From NCBI GenBank assembly GCA_003160215.1, contig PLQW01000161.1, positions 1-47,078 of the forward strand: a DNA stretch of 47,078 nucleotides, in the 5' to 3' direction. The notes under the pieces were generated by a model, which was not told the DNA's origin, searched no databases, and worked only from the letters and a program-made list of their open reading frames with translations. Below are positions 1 to 7,944 of this stretch, in pieces. The DNA comes from Acidobacteriaceae bacterium. Its GTDB lineage: Bacteria; Acidobacteriota; Terriglobia; Terriglobales; Acidobacteriaceae. The translations under genes and the position numbers were made by a program. The stretch's first letter is position 1, and every line of letters starts with the position of its first letter.

Positions 1-197
1 CTCACCGACTAAAGTCGGTTCGTGATGACAAAAATAAGGGACTGATAACGGCGCACCTATAAGGTGCGCCCCTTCAAAAGCATCCCTATTCGAGTTTTCA
101 GCAAACTGTACAGCCGCCTCGGGATGGCAAGATCGGGCCTTACACGGCGTACGCTTCGCCAGGCTCCATCTAAAGGTGCGCCCCTTCAAAACTGCAT
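1..197. repeat. Intergenic palindromic (REP-like) repeats
   Basis: There is no credible gene here. Two copies of a motif ending GGTGCGCCCCTTCAAAA occur at about 62-80 and 173-191. The first is preceded by its inverse, so GGCGCACC-tataa-GGTGCGCC folds as a hairpin. Related palindromes of the form ...GCCGTGCCCCTTCAAAG recur elsewhere in the window (about 7053-7070), so this looks like a dispersed host repeat family. Confidence 0.6.
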
Positions 198-1178
198 TCA
201 GAATAACGCGGCGCCGGCCGTGGGGAAATAGCTGCGGTAGCAGAGCACGGTTTCATCGTCGTTGACGTCAACCGTGGGCAGAGCGTGCAAGCTGGCGTGC
301 AGCATGTGACCGAACAGCGGAGGCGTAAGTTCCGGCCGGGTTTCCACACCACCCGCCGCCACCTGGAGGCGGGGATAGTAGAAGCAGGCGCGCCCGCCGG
401 TCTATCCCACGATGACGAACAGGCCTGACCACTCCTGGAAGAAGCTGCTGCCCTCGCGGTCCACGAATGCCACCACCCTCTGCACGCCCATCCCGCTGGT
501 GGGCGGGCCAATCAAGGGCTGGGCCAGGAGCAACGAGGTTGGTGTCTTGGAGGAAACGCGCGAGACGTTGAAGGTCACGCGGCGGATGAAGTCCGATTGG
601 GTACTCGGGTTCAAGGGTGACGAAAGATACGCTGCCGGCGCGCCCGCGCCCACATAGCCGACCGCGCCGGTGTAGTCCGAATCGACGACTACAACGTCGC
701 CGACGTTGTAGTCGGCGAGCTGGTCGCTGGTGAGTATTAGCTCGCTGATGGAGGAGCCGGGTTGCAAAGGAGAGGGCGGAATGGCCGTGCCACCCGAACC
801 TTGGGGCGGGCTCAAAGGCAGGACAGCCAGCACATTCATCTGCTGGGAGCCGCCGGCGATCGCCATTTGCAGCTTGCCCCAGGAGGGCAGGTCGAAATCC
901 ACGCGCGCCTCGGGCTGCGAGCGGTACTGTACGGTGATGGCGCCGCTGGGACCGCTGCGCAGGGAGTCGTACTTGGTGGCTGCGGTGCGCTGAAAGTTTT
1001 CGATCCAGCCGAGATCAAACCAACCGGATGGGGGGACGTCGAGGTCGAACTGTCCCTGTGCCGCGGGATCGAAAGGGACGCTGGCGCCGCTGGGACGGTC
1101 CACGGTCGCGAGGTAGGCGCGCACGGCGCGCCCGATGGGCGCCATCTGCGAACGCCGGGCGAGAGGATTGATGCTCAT
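198..1178 (-). pseudogene. Phage tail-type structural protein, interrupted by an in-frame amber codon
   Basis: The frame opens at the ATG at 1178 and meets TAG at 402-404, after 258 codons. Beyond that stop the same frame stays open for 67 more codons to TGA at 198-200. It reads as protein-like sequence (ACFYYPRLQ, LHALPTVDVNDDETVLCY), giving 326 residues if the stop is read as an amino acid. The start overlaps the upstream gene by 4 bp (ATGA), so translation is coupled. Its position downstream of head-completion genes suggests a tail tube, tail terminator or related virion protein, but no family motif is recognised. The break is probably a nonsense mutation. Other genes of this cluster end in TAG, which argues against general recoding. 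A fully functional 258-residue product is possible but less likely. Confidence 0.6.
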
Positions 1179-1666
1179 GTCTGGTTCACCTCGGGATAGA
1201 AGAACAGCGTGATGCTGATCTCGCGGCCGACATAAGGCGGCGTGGTCTTAGCAGCGCCCAGTACTGGCGGCGTCCAGAAGATGGTGGATCCTAATGCCAC
1301 CGGAGAGCCGGAGCTGTAATCGCACTTAGCAGTGTGCGCCGGAGCGCAGATGGCGAGCAGGTCGTTGTCCAGGCCCGCCAGATCGCGTCCGCGATCGAGC
1401 CATCCGTTCTGCTCGGCGCCTGAGGTGCAATACGAGATGGTGCAATCGAGCGCCATCAGAGTTCCGGCGGATGGCTGCACCATGTGCGCGCTGCCCCAGT
1501 GGAGGTAGAAGGTATCGCACAGAGGCGGCACCGCCGCCGGCGGCTCGTTCTCGACCACTGCGATGGCAGGTCGTGTGGCCCCGTCAAGCGTGATCGTGCG
1601 TCCCGGATCGACCACCACCAGGCGGTTGCGCAGCTCCACGTAGAAACTATCCTTGGCTGGTTGCAT
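1175..1666 (-). CDS. Phage head/tail completion-type protein, 163 residues
   Basis: This small beta-rich protein sits between the putative head-completion gene and the tail-type gene, in the same direction, 7 bp after one and overlapping the next by ATGA. It has no signal peptide or membrane segment. The C-terminal stretch (GREISITLFFYP) and overall size fit a neck or tail-completion component of a siphovirus, but I do not recognise the family. The role rests on gene order only. Confidence 0.5.
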   Translation of the reverse strand: MQPAKDSFYVELRNRLVVVDPGRTITLDGATRPAIAVVENEPPAAVPPLCDTFYLHWGSAHMVQPSAGTLMALDCTISYCTSGAEQNGWLDRGRDLAGLDNDLLAICAPAHTAKCDYSSGSPVALGSTIFWTPPVLGAAKTTPPYVGREISITLFFYPEVNQT

Positions 1667-1673
1667 GATATCG

Positions 1674-2096
1674 CTACTCCGTCGCCATGATGTGGTAGAG
1701 GTAGTCCATTCCGCCGAGGTGGTCGCTGATCACGGTGTCAATGTGCATGAGCTTGCCGCGAAAAAGTATGCCTTCCGCCGTGAGCAGCCAGGTGGGGATA
1801 TCATCGACGCCATACTGGTCGGCGAGTGGCTTCACCGCTTTTGCGCTGAGCGTAACCTCGATGCGCTTGCTGCCGTTGGCGGCCGGCGCGATCGTCCGCA
1901 CCAGCGCCGGATAAATCTGCAGGTCTTCTGACACTGGAGGGGTCAGCCCGATCTGACTGTTGGTGTCGCCCGCGGATGCGTCGGCGATGCGCAGAGTAAT
2001 CTGGGTGCCACCCAGAGCTCGCACCATGGCGTCGGCGGCGCGGCGCACTCCCAAGGAGGTGTGAATCGTGCCGAGCGGAATCCCGGTTTCAGACAT
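1674..2096 (-). CDS. Phage protein, 140 residues, neck/tail-completion position
   Basis: The start ATG follows the stop of the connector gene by one base (TGA A ATG), so the two are translationally coupled. The protein is soluble and mixed alpha/beta, with the N-terminal segment LGVRRAADAMVRALGG and a basic beta region. Its place after the connector matches the small head-closure or tail-completion proteins of HK97-like phages. The stop is TAG and reading on gives no sensible extension, which shows that TAG is a real terminator in this cluster. Confidence 0.5.
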   Translation of the reverse strand: MSETGIPLGTIHTSLGVRRAADAMVRALGGTQITLRIADASAGDTNSQIGLTPPVSEDLQIYPALVRTIAPAANGSKRIEVTLSAKAVKPLADQYGVDDIPTWLLTAEGILFRGKLMHIDTVISDHLGGMDYLYHIMATE

Positions 2097-2097
2097 T

Positions 2098-2733
2098 TCA
2101 GCCCACTTTCTGCGCCACGTAGGGCGCGAGCATGCCTTGCACGGTGGAATCGATGAGCGTGTCGGAGAAATACTCGAGGTGCATCGAGTTCAGGGTGCCG
2201 AGGGAGCCGGCGCGGACATTGAGCGCGGGGGTCGCCTGGGCGTTTTTCACCAACTGCGCGCAGGCGAACTTCACCGGGTCAGGGACCTGGGAGAAGCCCG
2301 CGGTGTAGGTGAGTTCGATCTCGTCAAAGGCCAGGCCGAGCGGGCCGCCCAGCCAGGAGACCTCGCCGGTGTCGGCAAAGTAGTCGAAGGTGGTGACGTC
2401 GAGGTTGACCCACGTGCCAGGGAGCGAATACACCATGGCGATTTCGGCAAGCTCCCACATTGTGGTATCTTCGCCACGCCGCGGCGGAGCATAGCGGCCC
2501 CTGCCGGATACCAACGGCGAGGTTTGGCCTTGCGGAATGGCAAGCGGCAGATTGGTGAGCTGGACGTTATTGCGGCCCGGCACTACGCGGATGCGCTCGG
2601 TGAATTGCGCGATGGCGAGAGTGGGCCGTCGGCAGTACGTGTTGATCATCGAGGAAGCCGCCGCTACGAACGATTCCGGAGTGGCGGACTCCAGTCCATA
2701 AGTTTCGAATTCCGAATCAGACAAATAGTTCAT
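2098..2733 (-). CDS. Phage head-tail connector (gp6-like) protein
   Basis: The likely start is the ATG at 2733, not the longer open frame reaching 2853. It has an AAGGGAA ribosome site just upstream, and the protein begins MNYLSDSEFETYGLE. The early helical segment (SFVAAASSMINTYCRRPTL) resembles the 'cell occupancy' pattern of phage head-tail connector proteins, which place small helical subunits under the portal. Length (211 residues) and position directly after the major capsid gene agree with this. The upstream extension has a hydrophobic leader-like segment but is probably untranslated. Confidence in the role is moderate. Confidence 0.55.
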   Translation of the reverse strand: MNYLSDSEFETYGLESATPESFVAAASSMINTYCRRPTLAIAQFTERIRVVPGRNNVQLTNLPLAIPQGQTSPLVSGRGRYAPPRRGEDTTMWELAEIAMVYSLPGTWVNLDVTTFDYFADTGEVSWLGGPLGLAFDEIELTYTAGFSQVPDPVKFACAQLVKNAQATPALNVRAGSLGTLNSMHLEYFSDTLIDSTVQGMLAPYVAQKVG

Positions 2734-2939
2734 GGCGTTCCCTTCGTGGCTACGCCTCGTGCAATGAAGGCGGAGGGAAAAGGCTGGTGTAATCAGGAGG
2801 GCAAGCAGCATCAGAAAATAGGGGACAGAGTTTTTCCGTCCCCTGGGTTGCACACCGGCGGCCCGAACGGGAAGCGGCGCGACGCTGCGAAGCAGCGGAA
2901 CAGGGATCGATTAGCAACCTGGCCGCGGCGGGGCGGCGG
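2734..2939. other. Spacer between capsid and connector genes
   Basis: About 200 bp without a convincing gene. It lies between the TAG stop of the capsid gene and the connector start. An open frame continues upstream of the connector ATG here, but it lacks coding character. Tight phage operons rarely keep such spacers, which fits the impression that this cluster is old. Confidence 0.4.
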
Positions 2940-3890
2940 CTACCGGTCGACAACTACCTTGTAGTGTGCGTAGCTGGCGCCCTTGACGACGATACCGCCG
3001 AACTTCACCACCACCATCTGCGAGGCCAGCGAGCTCGGTGTTCCGAGCTGGAAGACGCGCGGGTCAGTACTGGTGAGCCAGTGGTACTCGATCATGTCTT
3101 CGCTAACGATGTAGCAGGGCAGCACGGCCGTTCCACTGCCCGGGATGCCGGTGTACGGAATCGACCAATCGGGAATCAGCGGCAGCTCTCCGGCCTGGGT
3201 GGAAAGCGTCTTGACGGTCAAGCCGCCCGCCACCGTTGTGCTCGACAGCACTACGTTGAACTCCGCCTTCATCTCGCGGTCAACCAGGTCGAACAGCACC
3301 GGATTGCTGTAGATAGCGGTCGGCCGCACTTCATAGTTGCTGTTGGAGACCATCTGCGCGATGGTGGACTTCAGGCCATCGACAATGCTTTGCGTTGTGG
3401 TAACGGTAGCGACGTTGCCGCCATCGGTGATCTGTCCAGCCGCGCCGTAGTACTGGGGCGTGGTGGGATTGGTCAACGAGGTGTCGTTGCCGTTCCATAG
3501 CGCGACATCATGAGTGCGCAGCAGACCTTCGACGGAGTCGGCCAGGTCCTTGGCCTGCAAATAAGCGAACTGACTCTGCTGGGCACCGACTTCAATATCG
3601 AAAACGTTGTAGTTGATCTGCGAGACCAGGCACTTCAAGGGAACACAACGCTCGACGCGGGTGGGGGTCACCAGGGTGGGCGTGATGTTGCGCGGATCGA
3701 CGAAGCCGTTGGCGGCGGAGGGGGACGGAATGCCCGTCTCTTCGAAGAAGCGGGAGGGATGGCCGGTGGCCGGGACTTGCTTGATGCGCTGGCCGAACGG
3801 GCCACGGCGGCGAACGATGTCGGTGATTTCGGTCGCGCCCGGGCCCATGTAATCAGCCGCAGCTTGCAGGTTGACGAATTGTGCTTTCAT
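2940..3890 (-). CDS. Major capsid protein
   Basis: This 316-residue protein has a clear AAGGA ribosome site before ATG 3890. The N-terminus is compact and no long scaffold-like delta domain is present. The central and C-terminal parts (IYSNPVLFDLVDREMK, TVKTLSTQAGELPLIPDW, VVKFGGIVVKGASYAHYKVV) read like the HK97-fold coat proteins of siphoviruses, where the last strands form the P-domain. It follows a protease and a coiled protein in the order portal, protease, scaffold, capsid. The stop is TAG with only low-complexity sequence beyond it. It forms the icosahedral head if the cluster still makes particles. Confidence 0.7.
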   Translation of the reverse strand: MKAQFVNLQAAADYMGPGATEITDIVRRRGPFGQRIKQVPATGHPSRFFEETGIPSPSAANGFVDPRNITPTLVTPTRVERCVPLKCLVSQINYNVFDIEVGAQQSQFAYLQAKDLADSVEGLLRTHDVALWNGNDTSLTNPTTPQYYGAAGQITDGGNVATVTTTQSIVDGLKSTIAQMVSNSNYEVRPTAIYSNPVLFDLVDREMKAEFNVVLSSTTVAGGLTVKTLSTQAGELPLIPDWSIPYTGIPGSGTAVLPCYIVSEDMIEYHWLTSTDPRVFQLGTPSSLASQMVVVKFGGIVVKGASYAHYKVVVDR

Positions 3891-3984
3891 GGTGTCCTTT
3901 CGAAAACAATGACCAGTGGCTAGGGGTTAGTGGCTAGATTTTCGGGGAAACGGCGAGCGTTAGCCCAGATGGTTCCGACGGCAG

Positions 3985-4419
3985 CTACACTAGGATTCCG
4001 GCGCGGGCGAGTTCCGACTTTACGGCGATGCGCTGCTCGATGCTGAGACCGGCCAGGGCCTTCTCGATCACCGGCCGGTCGATGAGGGCGTCGCCTTCGA
4101 CTCCTTCCTTGGCGAGCAGTGCGCTTACCATTGGCGACAGGGTCTTGCGGCGGCCCGCGTCGCTCTGCGCCTTGAGGTTGCGATTGGTTGTTTCCAGTTC
4201 GGCCAGCTTGCTGCGTAATTCCTGGTCATGTTTGGCGCTGGCCTGCAGATCTCCGTCGTCAACCGCGGCTATAATCCGGTCGATTTTGGCGTGCAGCGAG
4301 GCAAACTGTCCGTCCAGGTTCTTGAGCGCGTCGGCCAGCGACTGCGTGGCCTGCGCCATTTGCCCGGCCAGGGTGGGCATGTCGGTAGTGGCGTTTGTGG
4401 TGGTGGTATCTTGATTCAT
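3985..4419 (-). CDS. Small coiled-coil protein, probable capsid scaffold
   Basis: The ATG at 4419 is preceded by AGAGGA at a good distance. The longer open frame to 4464 starts inside a repeat and is not preferred. The 144-residue product is highly helical: a Thr/Asn-rich N-terminus, heptad-like segments (MAQATQSLADALKNLD, LRSKLAELETTNRNLK), and a C-terminal helical domain (PVIEKALAGLSIEQRIAVK). Its place between prohead protease and major capsid gene is that of phage scaffolding proteins. Function is inferred from order and coiled-coil character. Confidence 0.55.
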   Translation of the reverse strand: MNQDTTTTNATTDMPTLAGQMAQATQSLADALKNLDGQFASLHAKIDRIIAAVDDGDLQASAKHDQELRSKLAELETTNRNLKAQSDAGRRKTLSPMVSALLAKEGVEGDALIDRPVIEKALAGLSIEQRIAVKSELARAGILV

Positions 4420-4456
4420 ATTTTGTCCTCTTACTCTGTGGAATGTGAAAAAAGCA

Positions 4457-4741
4457 CCTAGCAACTAGCAATTAGCAATTAGCAACTAGCATTCAACAGT
4501 CGGTCGAAGCGCGGGAAAGATCAGGGCCTTAGCCCCTGCAAACTAAGTCCCTTGGGGGCTGAAGCCCAAGTCGTTGTTGCCCGTTGCGGCACGGCTGAAG
4601 CCGTGCCCTGATACAAAACGATTTATGAGATAACTGCTAGCAACTGGTGGTCAGCAATCCGCGTTCAGAAAACTCAGCACGAAGTCGGACCCCGCTCTGT
4701 CCGGACTAATTGCTAGTTGCTAATTGCTAGTTGCTAGCTGC
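4457..4741. repeat. Repeat unit bounded by inverted 7-bp tandem arrays
   Basis: The unit starts with a 7-bp-periodic tract built from TAGCAAC/TAGCAAT units (about 4457-4490) and ends with the inverse tract built from TTGCTAG/TTGCTAA (about 4710-4741). Between them lie two palindromes: GGGCTgaaGCCC-type at about 4553-4570 and GGCACGGCtgaaGCCGTGCC at about 4590-4609. The right tract supplies the last codons and the TAG stop of the protease gene. The same architecture appears at 20,197-20,355. Confidence 0.6.
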
Positions 4742-5269
4742 TAACGCAATCCAGGTTTGCGGGTATGCGGCCTTGTCGCGACGCAGCACCGCGGCCCCCG
4801 TGAAGGTGAAACCGGTGACGGTCCAAATGAACGCGTTTTGATTGGGGACGCTGGCGTCGGCGATCTCGTAGGACATGCCGAGGCTATTGCCCTGTTGGGC
4901 GCGGATCTCATGCACCACGTCAGGAAAGTCATGGGCGAACAGGTAGCCGCCGACGGCGATCTGACCGGTTGCGTTCGGCTGCCTGCCGTCGTGCAGAGGC
5001 ACGATTGTAGCTTCGGTAATGATGCCGACCTTGCGGCGCGCATCGTGGCTGGCGAGCGCCGGAGCATAATCGAGGGCCATGCCCAGGAGCGAGGGCAATG
5101 CCTCCTCGGTAGCGGTGCGGGTCAGCATCACGCGATGGCCGCGCGCGCCGGTTGGCGAGCGTTGCGAGGCGACACCGACCAGGGTGAGAACGCCGCGAAA
5201 AGGCAGCCGGTTGGGATGTCTGGCGACATCGGGCATGGACAGAGCCATGGCTTCGAGGTGCAGGTTCAT
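4727..5269 (-). CDS. Prohead (capsid maturation) protease
   Basis: The protein starts at ATG 5269 with AAGGATC upstream and has 180 residues. It has the size and position of HK97-type prohead proteases, which cleave scaffold and capsid during head maturation. Candidate catalytic elements are an early His (GARGHRVMLT or LASHDARRKVG) and a Ser in the segment NSLGMSYEI, resembling the U35 pattern. The last residues (ASN, stop) are encoded by the 7-bp repeat tract, so the natural C-terminus may have been altered by repeat insertion. It lies downstream of portal and upstream of the scaffold-like gene. Assignment rests on context plus weak motif agreement. Confidence 0.6.
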   Translation of the reverse strand: MNLHLEAMALSMPDVARHPNRLPFRGVLTLVGVASQRSPTGARGHRVMLTRTATEEALPSLLGMALDYAPALASHDARRKVGIITEATIVPLHDGRQPNATGQIAVGGYLFAHDFPDVVHEIRAQQGNSLGMSYEIADASVPNQNAFIWTVTGFTFTGAAVLRRDKAAYPQTWIALAASN

Positions 5270-5302
5270 GGGTTGATCCTTGTTGGTCCGACATTGTGGG
5301 AT

Positions 5303-5428
5303 GGTAGCAATTAGCAATTAGCAGTTAGCAATTAGCAAAAGCGCGGAACGTTCGACTCGTCGCTGCGCTCCTCGCTCAGGATGACAAGAACCAGTAGTCA
5401 GTAGTCAGTAGTCAGTTGCCAGTAGGGC
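5303..5428. repeat. 7-bp periodic repeat tracts
   Basis: Two tracts occupy the gap between portal and protease: TAGCAAT/TAGCAGT units at about 5303-5338 and AGTAGTC units at about 5393-5420. A fragment of another dispersed repeat (CGCTGCGCTCCTCGCTCAGG) lies between them. There is no gene. Confidence 0.6.
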
Positions 5429-5444
5429 TAGGCTTGATGGCTGC

Positions 5445-6764
5445 TCATTGCATTGGCGGCGCGTCGGAAAGGCCGGCCTGCTTTTCCGGAAGCGGCGGAA
5501 GGCCGCGCATGCGACGCACCTCATTGACGGTTAAGACGCCACAGCCAATCAGGGTCTGCTGGATTTGTGCCTGCTCCAGCTCGTTGGGCGCGTCCACGTC
5601 GGTGAAAACGAATTCCAAGTCGTCCCAGCCCAAGCGTTTGCTGATGGCGTCACGCGTAAGGTGTTCGGCAACGAGGCGAGCGACGGGCACGACTGCGGTG
5701 CGGAAGGCATCGTCGTACTGCGTGGTCGCGGTGTTGCGGTTGACGTCGCGCTCCAGGCCGAGCAGCATCGGTGGCAGATCGAACGCGTCGGCGATGATGC
5801 GGATGAGGAACTCCTGCCACTGCAGCCGCAGGTCGGCATCGGTGCCGCCGCTGAAGCGCAGCACTTCGGGCTTGGTCTCGACCGAAAGGATGGGCACTTT
5901 GCCGGTGCCTTCAATTTCATCCTGCCACCAGCGGATGAGGCGCTCGTGATGCTGCGGACTGAGGTTCTGCAACCATAGTGCGTACTGCACGACCGTGTTG
6001 CTGGCCAGCCGCGAAGCGAAGCGGTGCGCGCACAGGAACTCGTGGATGGTTTCGAATGCGACCTCGAGTTTGCCCAGGCCGAACGGGGTGTGGGTGCGGA
6101 GATTCAGCCGGATGTAGGCGAGTTCCTCGTCGGCGAGCGTGACCTGTTGCTGGGGCGTGAACAGACCCTTGGCCTGCACGTAACGCGGTGACGAGGGATT
6201 GCCGTCCCAGTCGCTGCGAATACGAATGCTGGCGCCGTCCACCGGCCACAGCGTCAACGGCCGCGCGGAATCACCGCTGAGGTCGAGCTCGATGGCGCCG
6301 AAACCCCCGACCAGCACGTCTTCCAGCACCTGCTCGATCATGGATCGGAAAGAGTCCTCGGGATTTGGCTGCTCGAGATTGAGGGTGAGGGCGGCGATGC
6401 GTTCGGCCGCGTTGGGCAGTTCGTCGAGCGCACGTCCGTGACGCGGCTGAATGCGCCACTGCATTCCCGCGATGCGGTCCTTGATAGTGTTGATGGCCTT
6501 GCGCGCGACCGGCATCTCTGCGAAGCGGCGCAAGTTGATGGGCGTAGGTTTGGGCATGACTCCGGCACGCACCAGCGTGGGCGCCCCCGGAGTGAATATG
6601 GTGGGCAGCGGCACCGTTCTGCGGGCGGGTGAAGCGCTGGTGGCGTCCAGCGCGGCGGGCGCTGACCGGCGATCTGGCCAGTGCTGGTTGAGGAACGCGG
6701 AGCCGGCCGAGCGTGCGCCGGCGATGCGGCGCAAGGCGCCGCGAAACGTGTCTCGCATGTTCAT
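5445..6764 (-). CDS. Phage portal protein
   Basis: This 439-residue protein has the features of the HK97-type portal family. The N-terminus is basic and disordered. It is followed by a segment typical of portals (RFAEMPVARKAINTIKDRI), a long alpha/beta wing, and a C-terminal portion (ADAFDLPPMLLGLERDVNRN) that matches the conserved 'isadafgvPp.llg' region. The portal forms the dodecameric DNA entry ring. It is the first gene of the surviving cluster. In intact phages the terminase lies just upstream, but here that place is taken by a hairpin, a mobile repeat and host genes, so the packaging motor is missing from this window. Confidence 0.85.
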   Translation of the reverse strand: MNMRDTFRGALRRIAGARSAGSAFLNQHWPDRRSAPAALDATSASPARRTVPLPTIFTPGAPTLVRAGVMPKPTPINLRRFAEMPVARKAINTIKDRIAGMQWRIQPRHGRALDELPNAAERIAALTLNLEQPNPEDSFRSMIEQVLEDVLVGGFGAIELDLSGDSARPLTLWPVDGASIRIRSDWDGNPSSPRYVQAKGLFTPQQQVTLADEELAYIRLNLRTHTPFGLGKLEVAFETIHEFLCAHRFASRLASNTVVQYALWLQNLSPQHHERLIRWWQDEIEGTGKVPILSVETKPEVLRFSGGTDADLRLQWQEFLIRIIADAFDLPPMLLGLERDVNRNTATTQYDDAFRTAVVPVARLVAEHLTRDAISKRLGWDDLEFVFTDVDAPNELEQAQIQQTLIGCGVLTVNEVRRMRGLPPLPEKQAGLSDAPPMQ

Positions 6765-6789
6765 GATCTGTTTTCCCTGAAATGGAAAA

Positions 6790-6807
6790 GCGCTCCGTTA
6801 GGAGCGC
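6790..6807. terminator. Perfect 7-bp hairpin upstream of portal gene
   Basis: GCGCTCC-gtta-GGAGCGC is a perfect stem with a 4-base loop. It lies 25 bp upstream of the portal start. A run of A/G precedes it on the plus strand, but no clear T tract follows on either strand, so it may be a relic terminator of a lost upstream phage gene or just a repeat. Confidence 0.35.
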
Positions 6808-6884
6808 GGGGGACGAGGAAGTGACTAGAGGCCACCTCATGAATGCCGGAGTGGCCGAAAGCGAAGTACCTCAGGGGCTAAAGC

Positions 6885-7070
6885 CCGGTCCAAAACCTGC
6901 CATTTACGGCACGGCTGAACAGGCTGCTGAAAAAAGACTCAAACAAGTAAACTCGGCATTTTGCGCAACGACGATTCAACAACTTACGAGTGACTTTTGG
7001 GTCAAGAAACGCCCGAAATTACTACTTTGGTTCATTTTTCAGCAGCCTCTGAAGCCGTGCCCCTTCAAAG
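6885..7070. repeat. REP-like palindrome interrupted by a small mobile element
   Basis: The flanks GGGGCTAAAGCCC and GGCACGGCTGAA on the left, and CTGAAGCCGTGCCCC on the right, rebuild the palindrome GGCACGGCTGAAGCCGTGCC seen intact at 4590-4609. The two halves are separated by a ~129-bp insertion. Confidence 0.65.
6920..7048. mobile_element. MITE-like insertion, ~129 bp, with inverted ends and target duplication
   Basis: The ends are AGGCTGCTGAAAAA at 6921-6934 and its inverse TTTTTCAGCAGCCT at 7035-7048. CTGAA is present on both sides (6915-6919 and 7049-7053), consistent with a 4-5 bp target duplication inside a REP palindrome. No open frame is carried, so it would need a transposase elsewhere. 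Related sequence (GGCTGCTGAAACACTC) lies just after pyrF at about 12,396. Confidence 0.6.
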
Positions 7071-7146
7071 CTACCGAAACAGATGAGTAATCCAGCTTCA
7101 GACCCGCGCTACGCGTACGAACGGATACACCAATCCTGGAACTGCC

Positions 7147-7944
7147 CTAACGCCGAAGGAGTCCGTCGAAGAATGTCCGCAGCAGGGCGCCGAACTCCGC
7201 TGGCTTCTCGAGGGCGGCATAATGGCCCGCGTGAGATATGACCTGCAGCCGGCTGCCGGAGATGTGCTGCCGCATCAGCTCGAATTCGCTGAGCGGAATG
7301 CTGTCTTCATCGCCTGCGACGAGCAGCGTGGGCACGTTGATCGTAGCCAGGGTCGCGACCGAGTCAGGGCGCTCGGCCATCCCGCGTTGCACCTCAGCGA
7401 TGTCCTCGGCAGACATGCTTTGCATCATCTTGCGCGCCGCATCGACGATGTCCGGACGGTTCGTGCGGGCGGTCTGCGACAACAACTTCGTCAGCATTTC
7501 TTCAATGAAGCTGGCCGTTTCCTCGCGCAGCACTCTGTCCGCAAGTTGCAACCGGTTCGCTTTACCCTCTGGCGTCTCGGCTCCAGGACGGGTATTGGCC
7601 AGCACGAGCGCCGCAACTTGATCGCGGTGGCGGCGCCAGAACTCGAAGAGGAGATAGCCCCCGATGGATACGCCGACAAAGAAGGCCTTGCGAATGTTTT
7701 CTTCGCGGCACAGCCCCGCCAGGTCGTCGGCGAGCTTTTGCATGGTGGCCGGACCTTCGCCGAGTTCGGAGTCGCCATGCGCCCGCAGGTCGGGAAGAAT
7801 TAGCCGGTATCGCGTACTGAGTTGTCCAACGACAGAGTCCCAGAAGCGGCGGTTCAGCGGGAACGGGTGCAGGAGCACGACGTCAGGACCATCGCCGACG
7901 ACTTCGTATGAGAGCTGTGCATCGCCGCTGCGGAAGGTGGACAT
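7147..7944 (-). CDS. Alpha/beta hydrolase
   Basis: The 265-residue protein has the alpha/beta-hydrolase fold. There is an HPFPLNRRFWD oxyanion-region motif near residue 27. The nucleophile elbow GVSIGG holds the probable catalytic Ser near residue 95. An acid follows in LLVAGDEDSIPL, and the catalytic His is in SHAGHYAALEKP near the C-terminus. It resembles small esterases or 3-oxoadipate enol-lactonase-like enzymes, but the substrate cannot be told. I prefer ATG 7944 to the TTG at 7956, which lies in a repeat tract. It is a single gene flanked by repeats on both sides. Confidence 0.8.
   Translation of the reverse strand: MSTFRSGDAQLSYEVVGDGPDVVLLHPFPLNRRFWDSVVGQLSTRYRLILPDLRAHGDSELGEGPATMQKLADDLAGLCREENIRKAFFVGVSIGGYLLFEFWRRHRDQVAALVLANTRPGAETPEGKANRLQLADRVLREETASFIEEMLTKLLSQTARTNRPDIVDAARKMMQSMSAEDIAEVQRGMAERPDSVATLATINVPTLLVAGDEDSIPLSEFELMRQHISGSRLQVISHAGHYAALEKPAEFGALLRTFFDGLLRR

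Noticed and set aside
4457-5428. CRISPR array
   Set aside because: The periodicity is 7 bp with no unique spacers between repeats, so these are heptamer tracts, not a CRISPR array.
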